64,000 bases of DNA from an uncultured Archangium sp. Lineage in GTDB: Bacteria > Myxococcota > Myxococcia > Myxococcales > Myxococcaceae. Both the position numbers and the translations under genes were made by a program. Location of the stretch: the NCBI GenBank assembly GCA_903905455.1, contig CAIVGN010000055.1:34917-98916 (forward strand). Direction: 5' to 3'. Positions 48,070 through 58,371 of this stretch are shown here, piece after piece (within the stretch, counting starts at the first letter, position 1; the number at the start of each line of letters is the position of its first letter). Under the pieces are notes generated by a model. That model did no database searches, had not been told where the DNA came from, and saw nothing but the letters and a program-made list of their open reading frames with translations.

Positions 48070-50473
48070 TGCGCAGCGTGCCGTCGGCAAACACAAACCC
48101 CGAGGCCACCGCGTCGAGGTCCGCGACCTCATGGAGCGCGCTCGCCCCATGCGCCACCCCCGCGGGCCTGGCGACGCCGCGCAGTTCCCACACCACCGCG
48201 CCCTTGAACCGGTCCCCCGCGGTCGCGGTGAACGTGCCCGGCGCCTGGGTGAGCGCGGTGCCATCGAACAGGGTGAACGCCCCCGAGCCCGGCTGCGCGC
48301 GCACCCACAGCGTGCCCGCGTCGTTCGCGTAGGAGACGACCTGCGGGTCGGTGGCCGGGGCGAGCGTATCCACGTCGGGCCCGAGCATCGGCACCAGCGC
48401 GCCCTCCCGCACGAACAACGGCAGCTCCGTCAGCCCTGCCTGCACGGTGACCACGGCCCCCGCGTCGCCGGGCAACTCCACGCCGTCGGCGAAACGAAAC
48501 CACCGCCCCGGGGGCTTGATGAGCGTGCGCGAGGTGGCGCCCTTCGACTCCACCGGCGCCACCAGCAGCTCGTCGCCCAGGAGGTACTGGTCTTCGGGGT
48601 GGACCCCCAGCGCGACGAACTGGAGCCCGAAGGGCCGCACCACGGGGCGCCCGGTGGTGGCCATGGACTTCACGTGAGACCAGAAGAAGGGGAACAGCCG
48701 CAGGTGCAGCCGCGCGAAGGTGCGGTAGGTGTCGAGGGCCTCGGCGTCGCGCCCGTTCTCCGGGGTGTAGACCCACGGAGGCTGGCTCGACGAGTCACCG
48801 GTCTGCATCACGGGCATCAACGCCGAGTGTTCGACCCAGCGCAGGAAGGTCTCCTTGTCGGGCGGCGAGTGTTGGTACCCGCCGGTGTCCGAGGCGAAGT
48901 ACGGGAAGCCCGACATCGACAGCCCCACGCCCGCGCGGATCGCCGAGGGGAGGCCCCCGACGCCCACCACGCTCTTCCCCCCGCGGTCGACGAAGCGCTC
49001 TCCGAACCGGGTGAGCGTGGCGTCGATGTCGCCGGGCCAGACCACGAGGCCGGTCGTCTGCTCACCCCAGCACGCGTGGCGCACCAGCAGGAACCCGTCG
49101 TTGTTGGCGAGCACCGCGCGGTAGGTGTCGTGGTACCGGCGCGAGTACCCGTCGGTCATGGTGCGGTCGGTCTCCCCGTTGGCGAAGCGCCAGCCGCTCG
49201 CGCGCCCCGAGAGCCCGGCGATGACGTCCTCGGCGAAGTCGAGCTTGAAGCCCTCCACGCCGGTGTTGGTGTAGCGCGTGACGAGGCCGCGCCAGAAGGT
49301 GACCGCCTCGGGCTTGGTGAAGTCGAGCGGCGGGCTCCAGTTGTTGAACCACGCGCCCTGCTGCGGGGGGAAGAAGGCGCCTTCGTCGGCCTGGGCGCGG
49401 AATGGCTGGGCGGCGAGGGCGAGGTAGGGCGTGTGCCACAGCGCCAGGCGCAGGCCCGCGGCGTGAACGCGGTCCACCATCGCGCCCGCGTCGGGGAACT
49501 TCGCGGCGTCGTAGTCGAAGGTGTTCACCTCGGTGGCGTAGGGCCGGTCGAGCCACAGGCCCGAGGTCGGGAGGTCGAGCGCGCGCAGCTGCCGCACGTC
49601 GTCTTCGACCTCGGCCTGGTCCTGGTTCTCGTTGCGCCACAGCCACGGGCCGGTGGCCCAGTCCGCCGGCGCGCGGGGGAAGCCGGTGACCCGGTAGTAC
49701 TGGCGCGGAATGTCGAGGGGCTCGGGCGCCGAGAAGAGGTTCAGCGTCAGCCCCTGGGCGCTCTCCTCCGCGGTGCCGAACATCGCGTCGAGGACCGTGG
49801 GCTCGGTCTTCGCGACGTCGATGACGCCGTGGCGCCTGGTCTCGACGAAGAGCCCCCACCCGCGCGAGCCGGTGAGGAAGGGCACTGACACGTGGTTCTC
49901 GGAGTTGCCCGCCTCGAGGTTCAAGTCGGCCTCGAGCTGCAGCGGCCGCAGCTTGCCGCGGTGGTTGGCGCCGTCGAACCACTCGCCCAGGCCGTAGAAC
50001 GCTTCCTGTCCGTCGACGGTGGCGCGCAGGCGCAGCGCGGCGACGATGCTGGTCCCCTCGGGCACGAAGCGCAGCACCACGTGGCCCGCCTCGGCCTTCC
50101 GCGCGCGCACCGTGGCGCTGAGGTTCTTGTTGTAGGTCAACCGGAGCACCAGTTCGTCGCCCTCGCGCGTGAGGGAAGATTCGGCCGGCGTGCGCCAGGC
50201 GAAGCCGGTGGGCGCGGTGGGGGTGAACACGCCGTCGTTGACCACCATCCAGAACGGGTCGTAGCTCTGCGTGTCTTCGAGGCGGCTCACGGTGCCGACC
50301 TGGAACGACCCGGGGGCCAGCGTGACCAGCGGCGCCCCATCCCGCGCGAAGACGAAGGTGCCTCCGTCGGCAGACAGGCGCCACGTGTCGCCGCTCAGTT
50401 CCAGGGCGGGAGGCGCGGGCACCGGGGGCGGGCAGGCGGACAAGAGCAGCAGAAACCAGAGCGCGCGCGTCAT
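48029..50473 (-). CDS. GH31 family glycoside hydrolase, lipoprotein
   Basis: 814 residues from the ATG at 50473. Lipoprotein signal (MTRALWFLLLLSAC, Cys14). Glycoside hydrolase 31: N-terminal beta domain, catalytic barrel with nucleophile Asp in FKLDFAED (about residue 412) and acid/base Asp in WPGDIDAT, then C-terminal beta domains. GH31 enzymes are mostly alpha-glucosidases or alpha-xylosidases working by retention; the specificity is not settled. Surface location fits degradation of external polysaccharide by a predatory or soil bacterium. Confidence 0.88.
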   Translation of the reverse strand: MTRALWFLLLLSACPPPVPAPPALELSGDTWRLSADGGTFVFARDGAPLVTLAPGSFQVGTVSRLEDTQSYDPFWMVVNDGVFTPTAPTGFAWRTPAESSLTREGDELVLRLTYNKNLSATVRARKAEAGHVVLRFVPEGTSIVAALRLRATVDGQEAFYGLGEWFDGANHRGKLRPLQLEADLNLEAGNSENHVSVPFLTGSRGWGLFVETRRHGVIDVAKTEPTVLDAMFGTAEESAQGLTLNLFSAPEPLDIPRQYYRVTGFPRAPADWATGPWLWRNENQDQAEVEDDVRQLRALDLPTSGLWLDRPYATEVNTFDYDAAKFPDAGAMVDRVHAAGLRLALWHTPYLALAAQPFRAQADEGAFFPPQQGAWFNNWSPPLDFTKPEAVTFWRGLVTRYTNTGVEGFKLDFAEDVIAGLSGRASGWRFANGETDRTMTDGYSRRYHDTYRAVLANNDGFLLVRHACWGEQTTGLVVWPGDIDATLTRFGERFVDRGGKSVVGVGGLPSAIRAGVGLSMSGFPYFASDTGGYQHSPPDKETFLRWVEHSALMPVMQTGDSSSQPPWVYTPENGRDAEALDTYRTFARLHLRLFPFFWSHVKSMATTGRPVVRPFGLQFVALGVHPEDQYLLGDELLVAPVESKGATSRTLIKPPGRWFRFADGVELPGDAGAVVTVQAGLTELPLFVREGALVPMLGPDVDTLAPATDPQVVSYANDAGTLWVRAQPGSGAFTLFDGTALTQAPGTFTATAGDRFKGAVVWELRGVARPAGVAHGASALHEVADLDAVASGFVFADGTLRIKTALDGAETVVR

Positions 50474-50542
50474 GAGCGCCGGGAGACTCCGCAACCACGC
50501 GGCTGGAGTGAAGGAGGAAAAGCGGAATACGCTGCCGGTCCC

Positions 50543-50932
50543 ATGACGCTCGCCCTGGCTGCCCTCGTCCTCGCCTCGCTGAACCCGACCACCACCGTCG
50601 TCTCCACGTCGCTCGGCCAGAAGATCCAGATCATCAAGGGTGGCAAGAAGGGCGGGGCGAAGGCCTCGGAGCTGTCCCCCCAGGTGGTCCAGGACAACTC
50701 GGCCGCGAACGCCAAGGCCCAGGAGCTCGATCGCAAGTCGGCCGACCTCGACGCGCGCAACAAGGACCTCGCGCAGCGCGAGCAGGCCCTCGACGAGAAG
50801 CAGCAGGCCGCGACCGAGCAGGAGAAGACGAAGGCCGACAAGCAGAAGGCGCTGCAGAAGAAGATCGAGAAGATCGGTGAGCAGAACGAGGCTCACTTCG
50901 GCACCGCGACCGACTCCCTGGCCGGCGACTGA
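50543..50932 (+). CDS. Exported coiled-coil protein
   Basis: 129 residues from the ATG at 50543. A weak signal peptide (MTLALAALVLASLNPTTTVV) precedes a Lys/Gly patch (KGGKKGGAKA), then about 70 residues of charged heptads (AKAQELDRKSADLDARNKDLAQREQALDEK) that should form a coiled coil. No family recognised. Divergent from GH31 with 69 bp between starts; 36 bp before the next lipoprotein gene. Confidence 0.65.
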   Translation: MTLALAALVLASLNPTTTVVSTSLGQKIQIIKGGKKGGAKASELSPQVVQDNSAANAKAQELDRKSADLDARNKDLAQREQALDEKQQAATEQEKTKADKQKALQKKIEKIGEQNEAHFGTATDSLAGD

Positions 50933-50968
50933 CGCGTCCGTCGACTCGTTCCTCGAACTGACTTCGCC

Positions 50969-52342
50969 GTGTTTCCCCGAGCCCCAGTCCTCGCGCTCTT
51001 CGTGCTGGCCGCCTGCGCCGAGGTGCCGGCCTCGACCTGCTTCTTTGGCGAGCCGTGTGCTGACGCCGGTGGCGGCGCGACGGGTGGTGGCAGCGCGACC
51101 GGTGGTGGCAGCGCGACGGGCGGTGGCAGCGCGACGGGCGGTGGCAACGCGACGGGCGGTGGCGGCGCCCAGGCGTGGACCCCGATTGATTCGATCTACA
51201 ACAGCCTCGGCATTGACGACGTCTGGGCCCAGGCCGTGACGGCCTTGCCGGCGGTCGCGGACGCTCCTCCGGCATACACGGCAGTTCAGATCGACGCGGT
51301 CCCCTCCATCTCCGCCTCGTACGGGTCCAGCTGCCCCGAGGGGTTCCGCGGCGCGGTGCTGCTCCCCGATGGCCGGGTGCTGGGCATCCCGTTCTGCGCG
51401 GCGCAGTTCATCCTCGTCGACCCCGAGCAGCAGAAGGCAACCTGGGTCGGATCGATCGTCCACGGCGGCCCCCGACCGCTGCCCCTGACTCCGCGCGACT
51501 TCGCCGGAAGCTTCGGTGGTGGCGTGCTGGGGTGCGATGGCTCGGTCTACGCGTTGCCCCACGCCATGACGAACGCCGTCATGCGCATCACGCCCGAGGA
51601 CGATGGCGGCCTGACCTTCGCATCCGTGCCTCTGCCCGGCACCGGGGTCCGCTACTTCAACGGAGGGGTGCTCGCCCGGCCGTGCTCCGAGGGGTTCCGC
51701 ATCATCGCTGCGGGGCTCGGCGGGCTGTTCGCGCTCGACCCCTACGTCGAGGGCATCCAGGTCCAGGCGTTGACCACCGTCACCTCCACGGGCCGCCGCT
51801 TCTTCGGTGTCGCGCGACTGGGTGACGGCACGGTGGTCAGCGCTCCTGCGCTCGACCCGGACCTGGGCGACGACCTGATCCTGAAGGTCAACTCGCGGAC
51901 GCTCGAGGTCACGGCGCTGGCCGCGGCGAACGACACCGCGCGCACCTGGGGGCTTTCGACCGAGCGTGATGGCGGCGCGCTCTACGTGTCGGAGAGCGGC
52001 GTGGCGAAGCAGGTGCTGGGCGGCATCCCCGGGAGCCTGCCGGTGAGCAACACCCGCTGGCCGACCAACACCCTGACGGGTTGGATCCTCACCGCGGGCT
52101 CCGGCGCGAGCCTCGCCGCCTGGCGCGAGGGCGGCACGAGGCTCCAGGACGTACCCCTCGACGCGGGCGTCGCCGGGGTCGGGGCGGGCCGCGCGGGGGC
52201 CCTCATCCTCACCACGTCAGGCGTGGTGGTCGAGCTGCCGGGCCTCATGGCCCCCGCGGCCATCACCCTCTACGTGCCCACCGGTGGGGCGATGCCGGGG
52301 TCGCTGCCGTCGGCCCTGGGCCCGTGGTTCAACAAGCTCTGA
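50969..52342 (+). CDS. Lipoprotein with Gly-Ser-Ala-Thr repeat linker and propeller-like domain
   Basis: 457 residues from a GTG. Lipobox LFVLAAC (Cys16), then GGGSAT-type tandem repeats at about residues 33-65, then a soluble domain with blade-like recurrences (RGAVLLPDGRVLGIPF, VLGCDGSVYALP, GVARLGDGTVVSAP) consistent with a beta-propeller. Function unknown; surface display is inferred from the lipid anchor. The repeat linker lies at 51083-51154. Confidence 0.75.
   Translation: MFPRAPVLALFVLAACAEVPASTCFFGEPCADAGGGATGGGSATGGGSATGGGSATGGGNATGGGGAQAWTPIDSIYNSLGIDDVWAQAVTALPAVADAPPAYTAVQIDAVPSISASYGSSCPEGFRGAVLLPDGRVLGIPFCAAQFILVDPEQQKATWVGSIVHGGPRPLPLTPRDFAGSFGGGVLGCDGSVYALPHAMTNAVMRITPEDDGGLTFASVPLPGTGVRYFNGGVLARPCSEGFRIIAAGLGGLFALDPYVEGIQVQALTTVTSTGRRFFGVARLGDGTVVSAPALDPDLGDDLILKVNSRTLEVTALAAANDTARTWGLSTERDGGALYVSESGVAKQVLGGIPGSLPVSNTRWPTNTLTGWILTAGSGASLAAWREGGTRLQDVPLDAGVAGVGAGRAGALILTTSGVVVELPGLMAPAAITLYVPTGGAMPGSLPSALGPWFNKL
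51083..51154 (+). repeat. 18-bp tandem repeat coding for GGGSAT linker
   Basis: Four consecutive 18-base units read in frame as GGGSAT, GGGSAT, GGGSAT and GGGNAT, with partial units on both sides. Short identical units in coding DNA are prone to length change by slippage. Confidence 0.75.
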
Positions 52343-52351
52343 GGCGCGCCG

Positions 52352-52888
52352 TCAGGTCCAGCGGATCGAGAACGTGGCGCCCGTGGCGTCGTGGCTCACC
52401 GTCTTGACCTCGAGCCCCTTCGCGCCGGCCCGCTCCACGCCGGCCGACAACATGCCGCGGTAGAACTCGGGCTCCTTCACCTCGTTGAACCACAGCTTGA
52501 ACTCGGTGGGCCCCACCGGCTCGAGCTTCGTCTCGGTGTAGTTGTTGCCCGACCGGAAGTTGCGGCTCATGCGCTCGAGGGTGCGCCTGGGCCCGAACAC
52601 GCGGATGGCGGTGAGCATCGCCTTGCCCACCAGCGTCTCCGCGTAGCCTTCGATGAAGCGCCGCCCCAGCTCGAACATCTGCTCGCTCGCCGGTTTCCCC
52701 GGGGCCACCAGCGTCGCGCCGTAGCGCATCACCTCGGTCCACACCGCCAACTGGTAGGCCGGCTCGAGGCGCGCGCGGGGGTCGAGGCCGAGCGCGCGCA
52801 GCTTGTCCTTCGCCGTGTCGTCCAGGCGGCTCCCGATGGCGCGCAACAACCCCTCGACGGCCTGGCTGAACACCACTGGTGCATTCAC
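52352..52888 (-). CDS. TIGR02265/DUF2378 family protein
   Basis: 178 residues from a GTG at 52888 overlapping the stop of the DUF922 gene (GTGA). Full-length member of the myxobacterial paralogous family: VVFSQAVEGLLRAI, MFELGRRFIEGYAETLVGKAMLTAIRVFGPRRTLERM, NNYTETKLEPVGPTEFKLWFNEV, FSIRWT. Function not established. Compare with the shortened copy at 1860-2246, which lacks the middle 50 residues. Confidence 0.82.
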   Translation of the reverse strand: MNAPVVFSQAVEGLLRAIGSRLDDTAKDKLRALGLDPRARLEPAYQLAVWTEVMRYGATLVAPGKPASEQMFELGRRFIEGYAETLVGKAMLTAIRVFGPRRTLERMSRNFRSGNNYTETKLEPVGPTEFKLWFNEVKEPEFYRGMLSAGVERAGAKGLEVKTVSHDATGATFSIRWT

Positions 52889-53484
52889 GGAAACACGGCT
52901 CCCTGGGTGGCGCCGTGGTGGGTCTCGGCGTCGTAGTCGGTGTCGCGGGCGCGGTAGTGCTCGAGCAGCGCGCGGGCGGCGGTGTTGGCGGCCTCTTCGG
53001 CCTCTTCGCAGGTGGGCCGGGGCGGGAGCGAAGGCAGCGCCTCGTTGATGTCGGTGGCGGCGCGGAAGCCCGTCTCGCGGTGCCCCGACTCGTGCGCCTC
53101 GAGGGCCTCGAGGTAGTGGCGCCAGCGCTGCATCATCACGTCGCCTTCGTCGGCGTAGCCGCGCCAGCGGGGCAGGGTGATGGTGACGCGCACGGCGGTG
53201 CTCACGGGGCCCGTGGCGCAGCCCTCGGTCGACTGGCTGAAGGGGAAGCGCCAGGTCACGTGCCACGCAGTGTACGCGTCGTGGCGCGCGCCGTCGGGGG
53301 TCTGGGGCCCGTGCGAGTCGAGGGCGGCGCGGAGCTGGGCCTCGGTGTCGCCTTCCACGTCGTACCAGCGCACCTGCGTGTCGTTGGGCCACACCGTCGC
53401 CGGCAACGTCACCAGCGCACGTGGGCGCAGCGCGGCGGTGCACGCCGACAACGTCACCACACTGAAGAGGAGCACCCAGCGCAC
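52885..53484 (-). CDS. DUF922-like lipoprotein with HExxH
   Basis: 199 residues from a GTG at 53484. Lipobox VVTLSAC (Cys15). Residues about 30-150 match the secreted DUF922 family, including HESGH (HExxH, a zinc-protease-type motif) followed by FRAATDINEAL and the late PTCEEAEEAAN. A metal-dependent hydrolase function is likely but unproved. Translationally coupled to the TIGR02265 gene downstream, so the pair may act together. Confidence 0.78.
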   Translation of the reverse strand: MRWVLLFSVVTLSACTAALRPRALVTLPATVWPNDTQVRWYDVEGDTEAQLRAALDSHGPQTPDGARHDAYTAWHVTWRFPFSQSTEGCATGPVSTAVRVTITLPRWRGYADEGDVMMQRWRHYLEALEAHESGHRETGFRAATDINEALPSLPPRPTCEEAEEAANTAARALLEHYRARDTDYDAETHHGATQGAVFP

Positions 53485-53530
53485 GAGGAGCCGCAGCGTA
53501 GAGCGAACGCGGGGCGAAGGTGAGAAACCG

Positions 53531-55450
<1,920 letters not shown>

Positions 55451-55540
55451 GTCCCGCCCGTTTGATTCGGTAACGCAGGCTCTGCGCGCCTGCCTTTCCT
55501 CTCTCGTGCGTCAGAGTCCTGACAGGCGTAGACCGCGCCG

Positions 55541-57277
55541 GTGACGCCCGAAGAACCGCCTCCGCCCACGCCGCTCCCCGCACCCTCGTGGCCCCAGCGG
55601 CTGCGCGCCGCGCCGGTCTCGACCTTCCTCTTCGCCTGCTGCATCGTGGTGTTCGTCATCGCCGAGCGCAGCGGCTCGACCAAGGACGTCGCCACCCTGC
55701 TGCGCTTCGGCGCCGACTCGCGCGACCTGGTGTGGAAGGGCGAGTGGTGGCGGCTCTTCACCGCGATGTTCCTCCACATCGGCGTGGTGCACCTGGTGTG
55801 GAACCTGTGGGCCGGCTTCAGCTGGACCGCGCCCTTCGAGCGGGCCATGGGGCCCCTGCGCTTCGCCGCCATCTACCTGCTCAGCGGCCTGGCGGGCTCG
55901 GCGCTGAGCATCATCGGCCACGACGCGGTGTCGGCCGGCGCCTCGGGCGCGTTGTTCGGGGTGATGGGCGGGGTGCTGGTCATCCAGCGCCTGGTGCTCG
56001 GGAGCTGGGCCGCGCTGTGGAAGGACCCCGGCCAGCGCCGCAACCTGCTGATGCTCGTGGTGTGGCTGGCCATCGGGCCCTTCGTGGGCTTCGACAGCTT
56101 CGCGCACGGCGGCGGCATGCTCGCGGGCGCGGCGTTGACCTGGGCGATGCTCCCGTTGCGCGCGGCGAAGCTGGTGCCCGCGGTGCTGGGCCTGCTGCTG
56201 CTCATCGGCGCGTCGCTGCACCCCATCCCCGGCTTGCACGACGAGTGGATCCGCCGCTCGGAGTTGGGTTCGCTGTTGACGAAGCGCGACTGGCCGCAGG
56301 TGCTCGAGCGCACGGCGTCGCTGGCCACGCAGCCCGACCCGGAGCTCGCGTTCTACCGGGCCCAGGCCCTCGTCTTCAGCGGCCGCGTCGATGAGGCGGT
56401 GGTGCTGCTGCCCCAGCTCTCGGGAGAACGCGTTCAAACCATCCGGCTGCGCGCGCTGGTGCTCTACACCGCGGGGCAAGACGCACGCGCCCTCGACGAG
56501 GCGGAGCGCGGCCTCGCCCTCGACCCCAACGACGCGTACCTGCGCTCGCTGCGGGTGTCGGCGTGGGTGCTGACGGGCGATGTCGAGAAGGCCGACGCCG
56601 AGGTGGAGCGGTTGCTGAAGCTCACGCCCGACGCGCCCGACGCCATCGCCATGCATGGCGAGACCCTCGCGGCGACGCACCGGCTCGAAGACGCGTTGGC
56701 CGTGGTGACCACGCTGAGCGCGAAGGCCCCCGAGCGCGCCGCGACGCCGCGGGTCCGGTTCTTGATCTCGCTGGGCCGCCTCGACGAGGCGCGCGAGGCG
56801 CTGCGGGCGGGCCCCTTCGATGACGCCGAGCGCGCCATCCTCACCTGTTGGCTCGAGGCGGTGCGCGGTGACTTCGAGGCCGCGGCGCTGGCCTGCGATG
56901 CCGTCGACGTCGGTCACGTCGAGTGGGCGCGCGAGCTCAAGGCGGCCGTGGCCGCGGGCCAGGAGGACTGTGAGACGGCGCGAACGCTGCTCGCCATGCC
57001 TCCCGCGCGAAGGAGCTCGCGCTTCGGGGACGCGCTGCTGGGGCTGTGCGCGTTGCGCGAGGGCGATCTCGGGGAAGCCGAGCGCCGCGCCGACGCGTCG
57101 CTGGCGCCCTACGCGAAGTCGGTCGATGGATTGATGCTGCGGCTGGCCATCGCCCAGGTGAACGGCGACGACGCGGCTGCGCTCACGTCGCTGCGGGGCC
57201 TGGAGCACGAGGCGGCGTATTCGCTGCTGTGGCCGCTGTTGCCTGAGCAGGCGAAGCAGGCCCTGCCGCGCGAGTAG
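55541..57277 (+). CDS. Rhomboid-family intramembrane protease with TPR tail
   Basis: 578 residues from a GTG. N-terminal rhomboid domain (about 20-215) of six transmembrane helices, nucleophile Ser in GASGALFG and catalytic His in FAHGGGMLAG, plus the HxxxN-like MFLHIGVVHLVWNLWAG. The C-terminal 340 residues are TPR-like helix pairs (ALDEAERGLALDPNDAYLRSL, DAIAMHGETLAATHRLEDAL). A rhomboid with such a long TPR tail suggests substrate or partner recruitment. Divergent from the kinase-HDOD gene. The 3' end (57200-57243) has a degenerate copy at 58218-58261. Confidence 0.87.
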   Translation: MTPEEPPPPTPLPAPSWPQRLRAAPVSTFLFACCIVVFVIAERSGSTKDVATLLRFGADSRDLVWKGEWWRLFTAMFLHIGVVHLVWNLWAGFSWTAPFERAMGPLRFAAIYLLSGLAGSALSIIGHDAVSAGASGALFGVMGGVLVIQRLVLGSWAALWKDPGQRRNLLMLVVWLAIGPFVGFDSFAHGGGMLAGAALTWAMLPLRAAKLVPAVLGLLLLIGASLHPIPGLHDEWIRRSELGSLLTKRDWPQVLERTASLATQPDPELAFYRAQALVFSGRVDEAVVLLPQLSGERVQTIRLRALVLYTAGQDARALDEAERGLALDPNDAYLRSLRVSAWVLTGDVEKADAEVERLLKLTPDAPDAIAMHGETLAATHRLEDALAVVTTLSAKAPERAATPRVRFLISLGRLDEAREALRAGPFDDAERAILTCWLEAVRGDFEAAALACDAVDVGHVEWARELKAAVAAGQEDCETARTLLAMPPARRSSRFGDALLGLCALREGDLGEAERRADASLAPYAKSVDGLMLRLAIAQVNGDDAAALTSLRGLEHEAAYSLLWPLLPEQAKQALPRE

Positions 57278-57550
57278 GTCTGGCGCACGGAGCGCGCCTG
57301 CCGGGCCGTGCGCCCGTGAGGGTGGTTCTTCGAACGGGTTCATCTCGGCGCGGAGACGCTGGGCCCCGCAGGCGGCACTGCTACCGTCGCTCGCGCGTCA
57401 CGCCGAGGCGAAGTTGAGAAGAGGCCCATGGGAGCGCGGGTGCTGTGGGTGTCTGCCCCGTGCCCTTGCCGAACGTGCCCCTTTCGCGTGACGCATGCTG
57501 TCGCGGAGTCAGCGAGGCGAGGTGGTGGTGACCCCAGTGCCCGCTGCTTC
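57278..57550. other. Non-coding gap after rhomboid gene
   Basis: Nothing beyond the start of the inverted repeat region at 57551 is recognised here. Frames in both directions look like shadow sequence, and no promoter or RNA gene is evident. Together with 57551-57758 it separates two convergent genes. Confidence 0.5.
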
Positions 57551-57611
57551 GCGCACCTATGACAAAACGCAGGTCGGCCTCGGGGTGACCTGCATTTTGT
57601 CATAGGTGCGC
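57551..57611. repeat. Long near-perfect inverted repeat (25-bp arms, 11-bp loop)
   Basis: Arms 57551-57575 and 57587-57611 pair at 24 of 25 positions around GGCCTCGGGGT. The single mismatch is C-A as read on the plus strand and G-U in a minus-strand transcript, which would therefore be fully paired. The arm interior (ACCTATGACAAAACG) is markedly A/T-richer than the region. No tract of U follows, so a simple terminator is unlikely. Could be a mobile-palindrome/REP-like element or a stable RNA hairpin. Confidence 0.7.
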
Positions 57612-57758
57612 GTGAGCCTTGATGGCGGCCCAGCGGGAGTTCGATGCCGCCCCGTTTCGACGGCCAGCGGCGGGAAGGCGTGCTGGCACTCGTTTCGGCG
57701 CGCGGGTGCGAGAGGACGTGGGCTTCGGGGTCAGCGCCAGCGCGAGCCCGCGGGCCCT

Positions 57759-58133
57759 TCAGTGCAGCGTCGACGAGACGCGCCCCGAGCCCGAGCAGAC
57801 CTCGCAGGGAAGCGTGGCGATCGCGTAGTCCCCGGTGACGCGGCTGTACTCGCCGGTGCCCTGACACACCGCACAGGCGCGATGGATCGTGTGGTCCTCG
57901 GAGGAGCGCGCCGCTGCACCCGAGACAGCTTCACCCGTGCCATGCGGCTCCCGGGCGTGAAAGCGCAGCTCCCGGTGCTCCTGGCAGCCAGGGCACGGCC
58001 CCCGGAAGACCAGCCACAGCCCGTGCTCGTCATGACTGCGCGTCATCGGCGGGGCGAAGGTCGTGTCCCCACAGGTATGCGGAAGGGTCGCGAGCTGGGC
58101 GCGGGCCTCGGCTTCGGTGGGGGCTTTGAGCAT
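57759..58133 (-). CDS. Small protein with DnaJ-type zinc-finger motif
   Basis: 124 residues from the ATG at 58133. CPGCQEH (near residue 48), then CAVCQGTGEY and CEVCSGSGRV in the last 40 residues: two CxxCxGxG-type knuckles like the zinc finger of DnaJ. No J domain is present. Such fragments may bind zinc and non-native protein; function here is unknown. The frame continues upstream without a supported start. Flanked by the long inverted repeat on one side and the degenerate rhomboid copy on the other. Confidence 0.62.
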   Translation of the reverse strand: MLKAPTEAEARAQLATLPHTCGDTTFAPPMTRSHDEHGLWLVFRGPCPGCQEHRELRFHAREPHGTGEAVSGAAARSSEDHTIHRACAVCQGTGEYSRVTGDYAIATLPCEVCSGSGRVSSTLH

Positions 58134-58217
58134 CCAGTCACAGGCTACCCCGCGCGCGCCTCCAGCCCGGGCTTCATCGAGGGCGAAGGCGCACCCGCAG
58201 CCCAGCCCCTCCTGGGG

Positions 58218-58310
58218 CTGGAGCACGAGGCGACGTCTTCGCTGCCGTGGCCGCTGTTGCCCAACCCGGGCAAAACAGGCACGGCCGCGCCGGCATGCGC
58301 TGGCGTTGCG
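58218..58310 (+). repeat. Degenerate copy of the rhomboid gene 3' end
   Basis: 58218-58261 matches 57200-57243 at 41 of 44 positions and looser similarity continues to about 58310 with one gap. In the plus frame it gives GLEHEATSSLPWPLLP, against GLEHEAAYSLLWPLLP at the end of the rhomboid protein. It lies in the gap between the zinc-finger gene and the AI-2E-family gene and has no start, so it is a relic of duplication. Confidence 0.75.
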
Positions 58311-58371
58311 CTGCACCGGCCGGGCCGTGCCCGCGCGGCGGCTGGCACGGGGCTGGCTTGCTCCGGTCCCC

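Noticed and set aside
57340..57867. 175-codon minus frame through the inverted repeat
   Set aside because: It crosses the palindrome, has no family similarity and an irregular composition.
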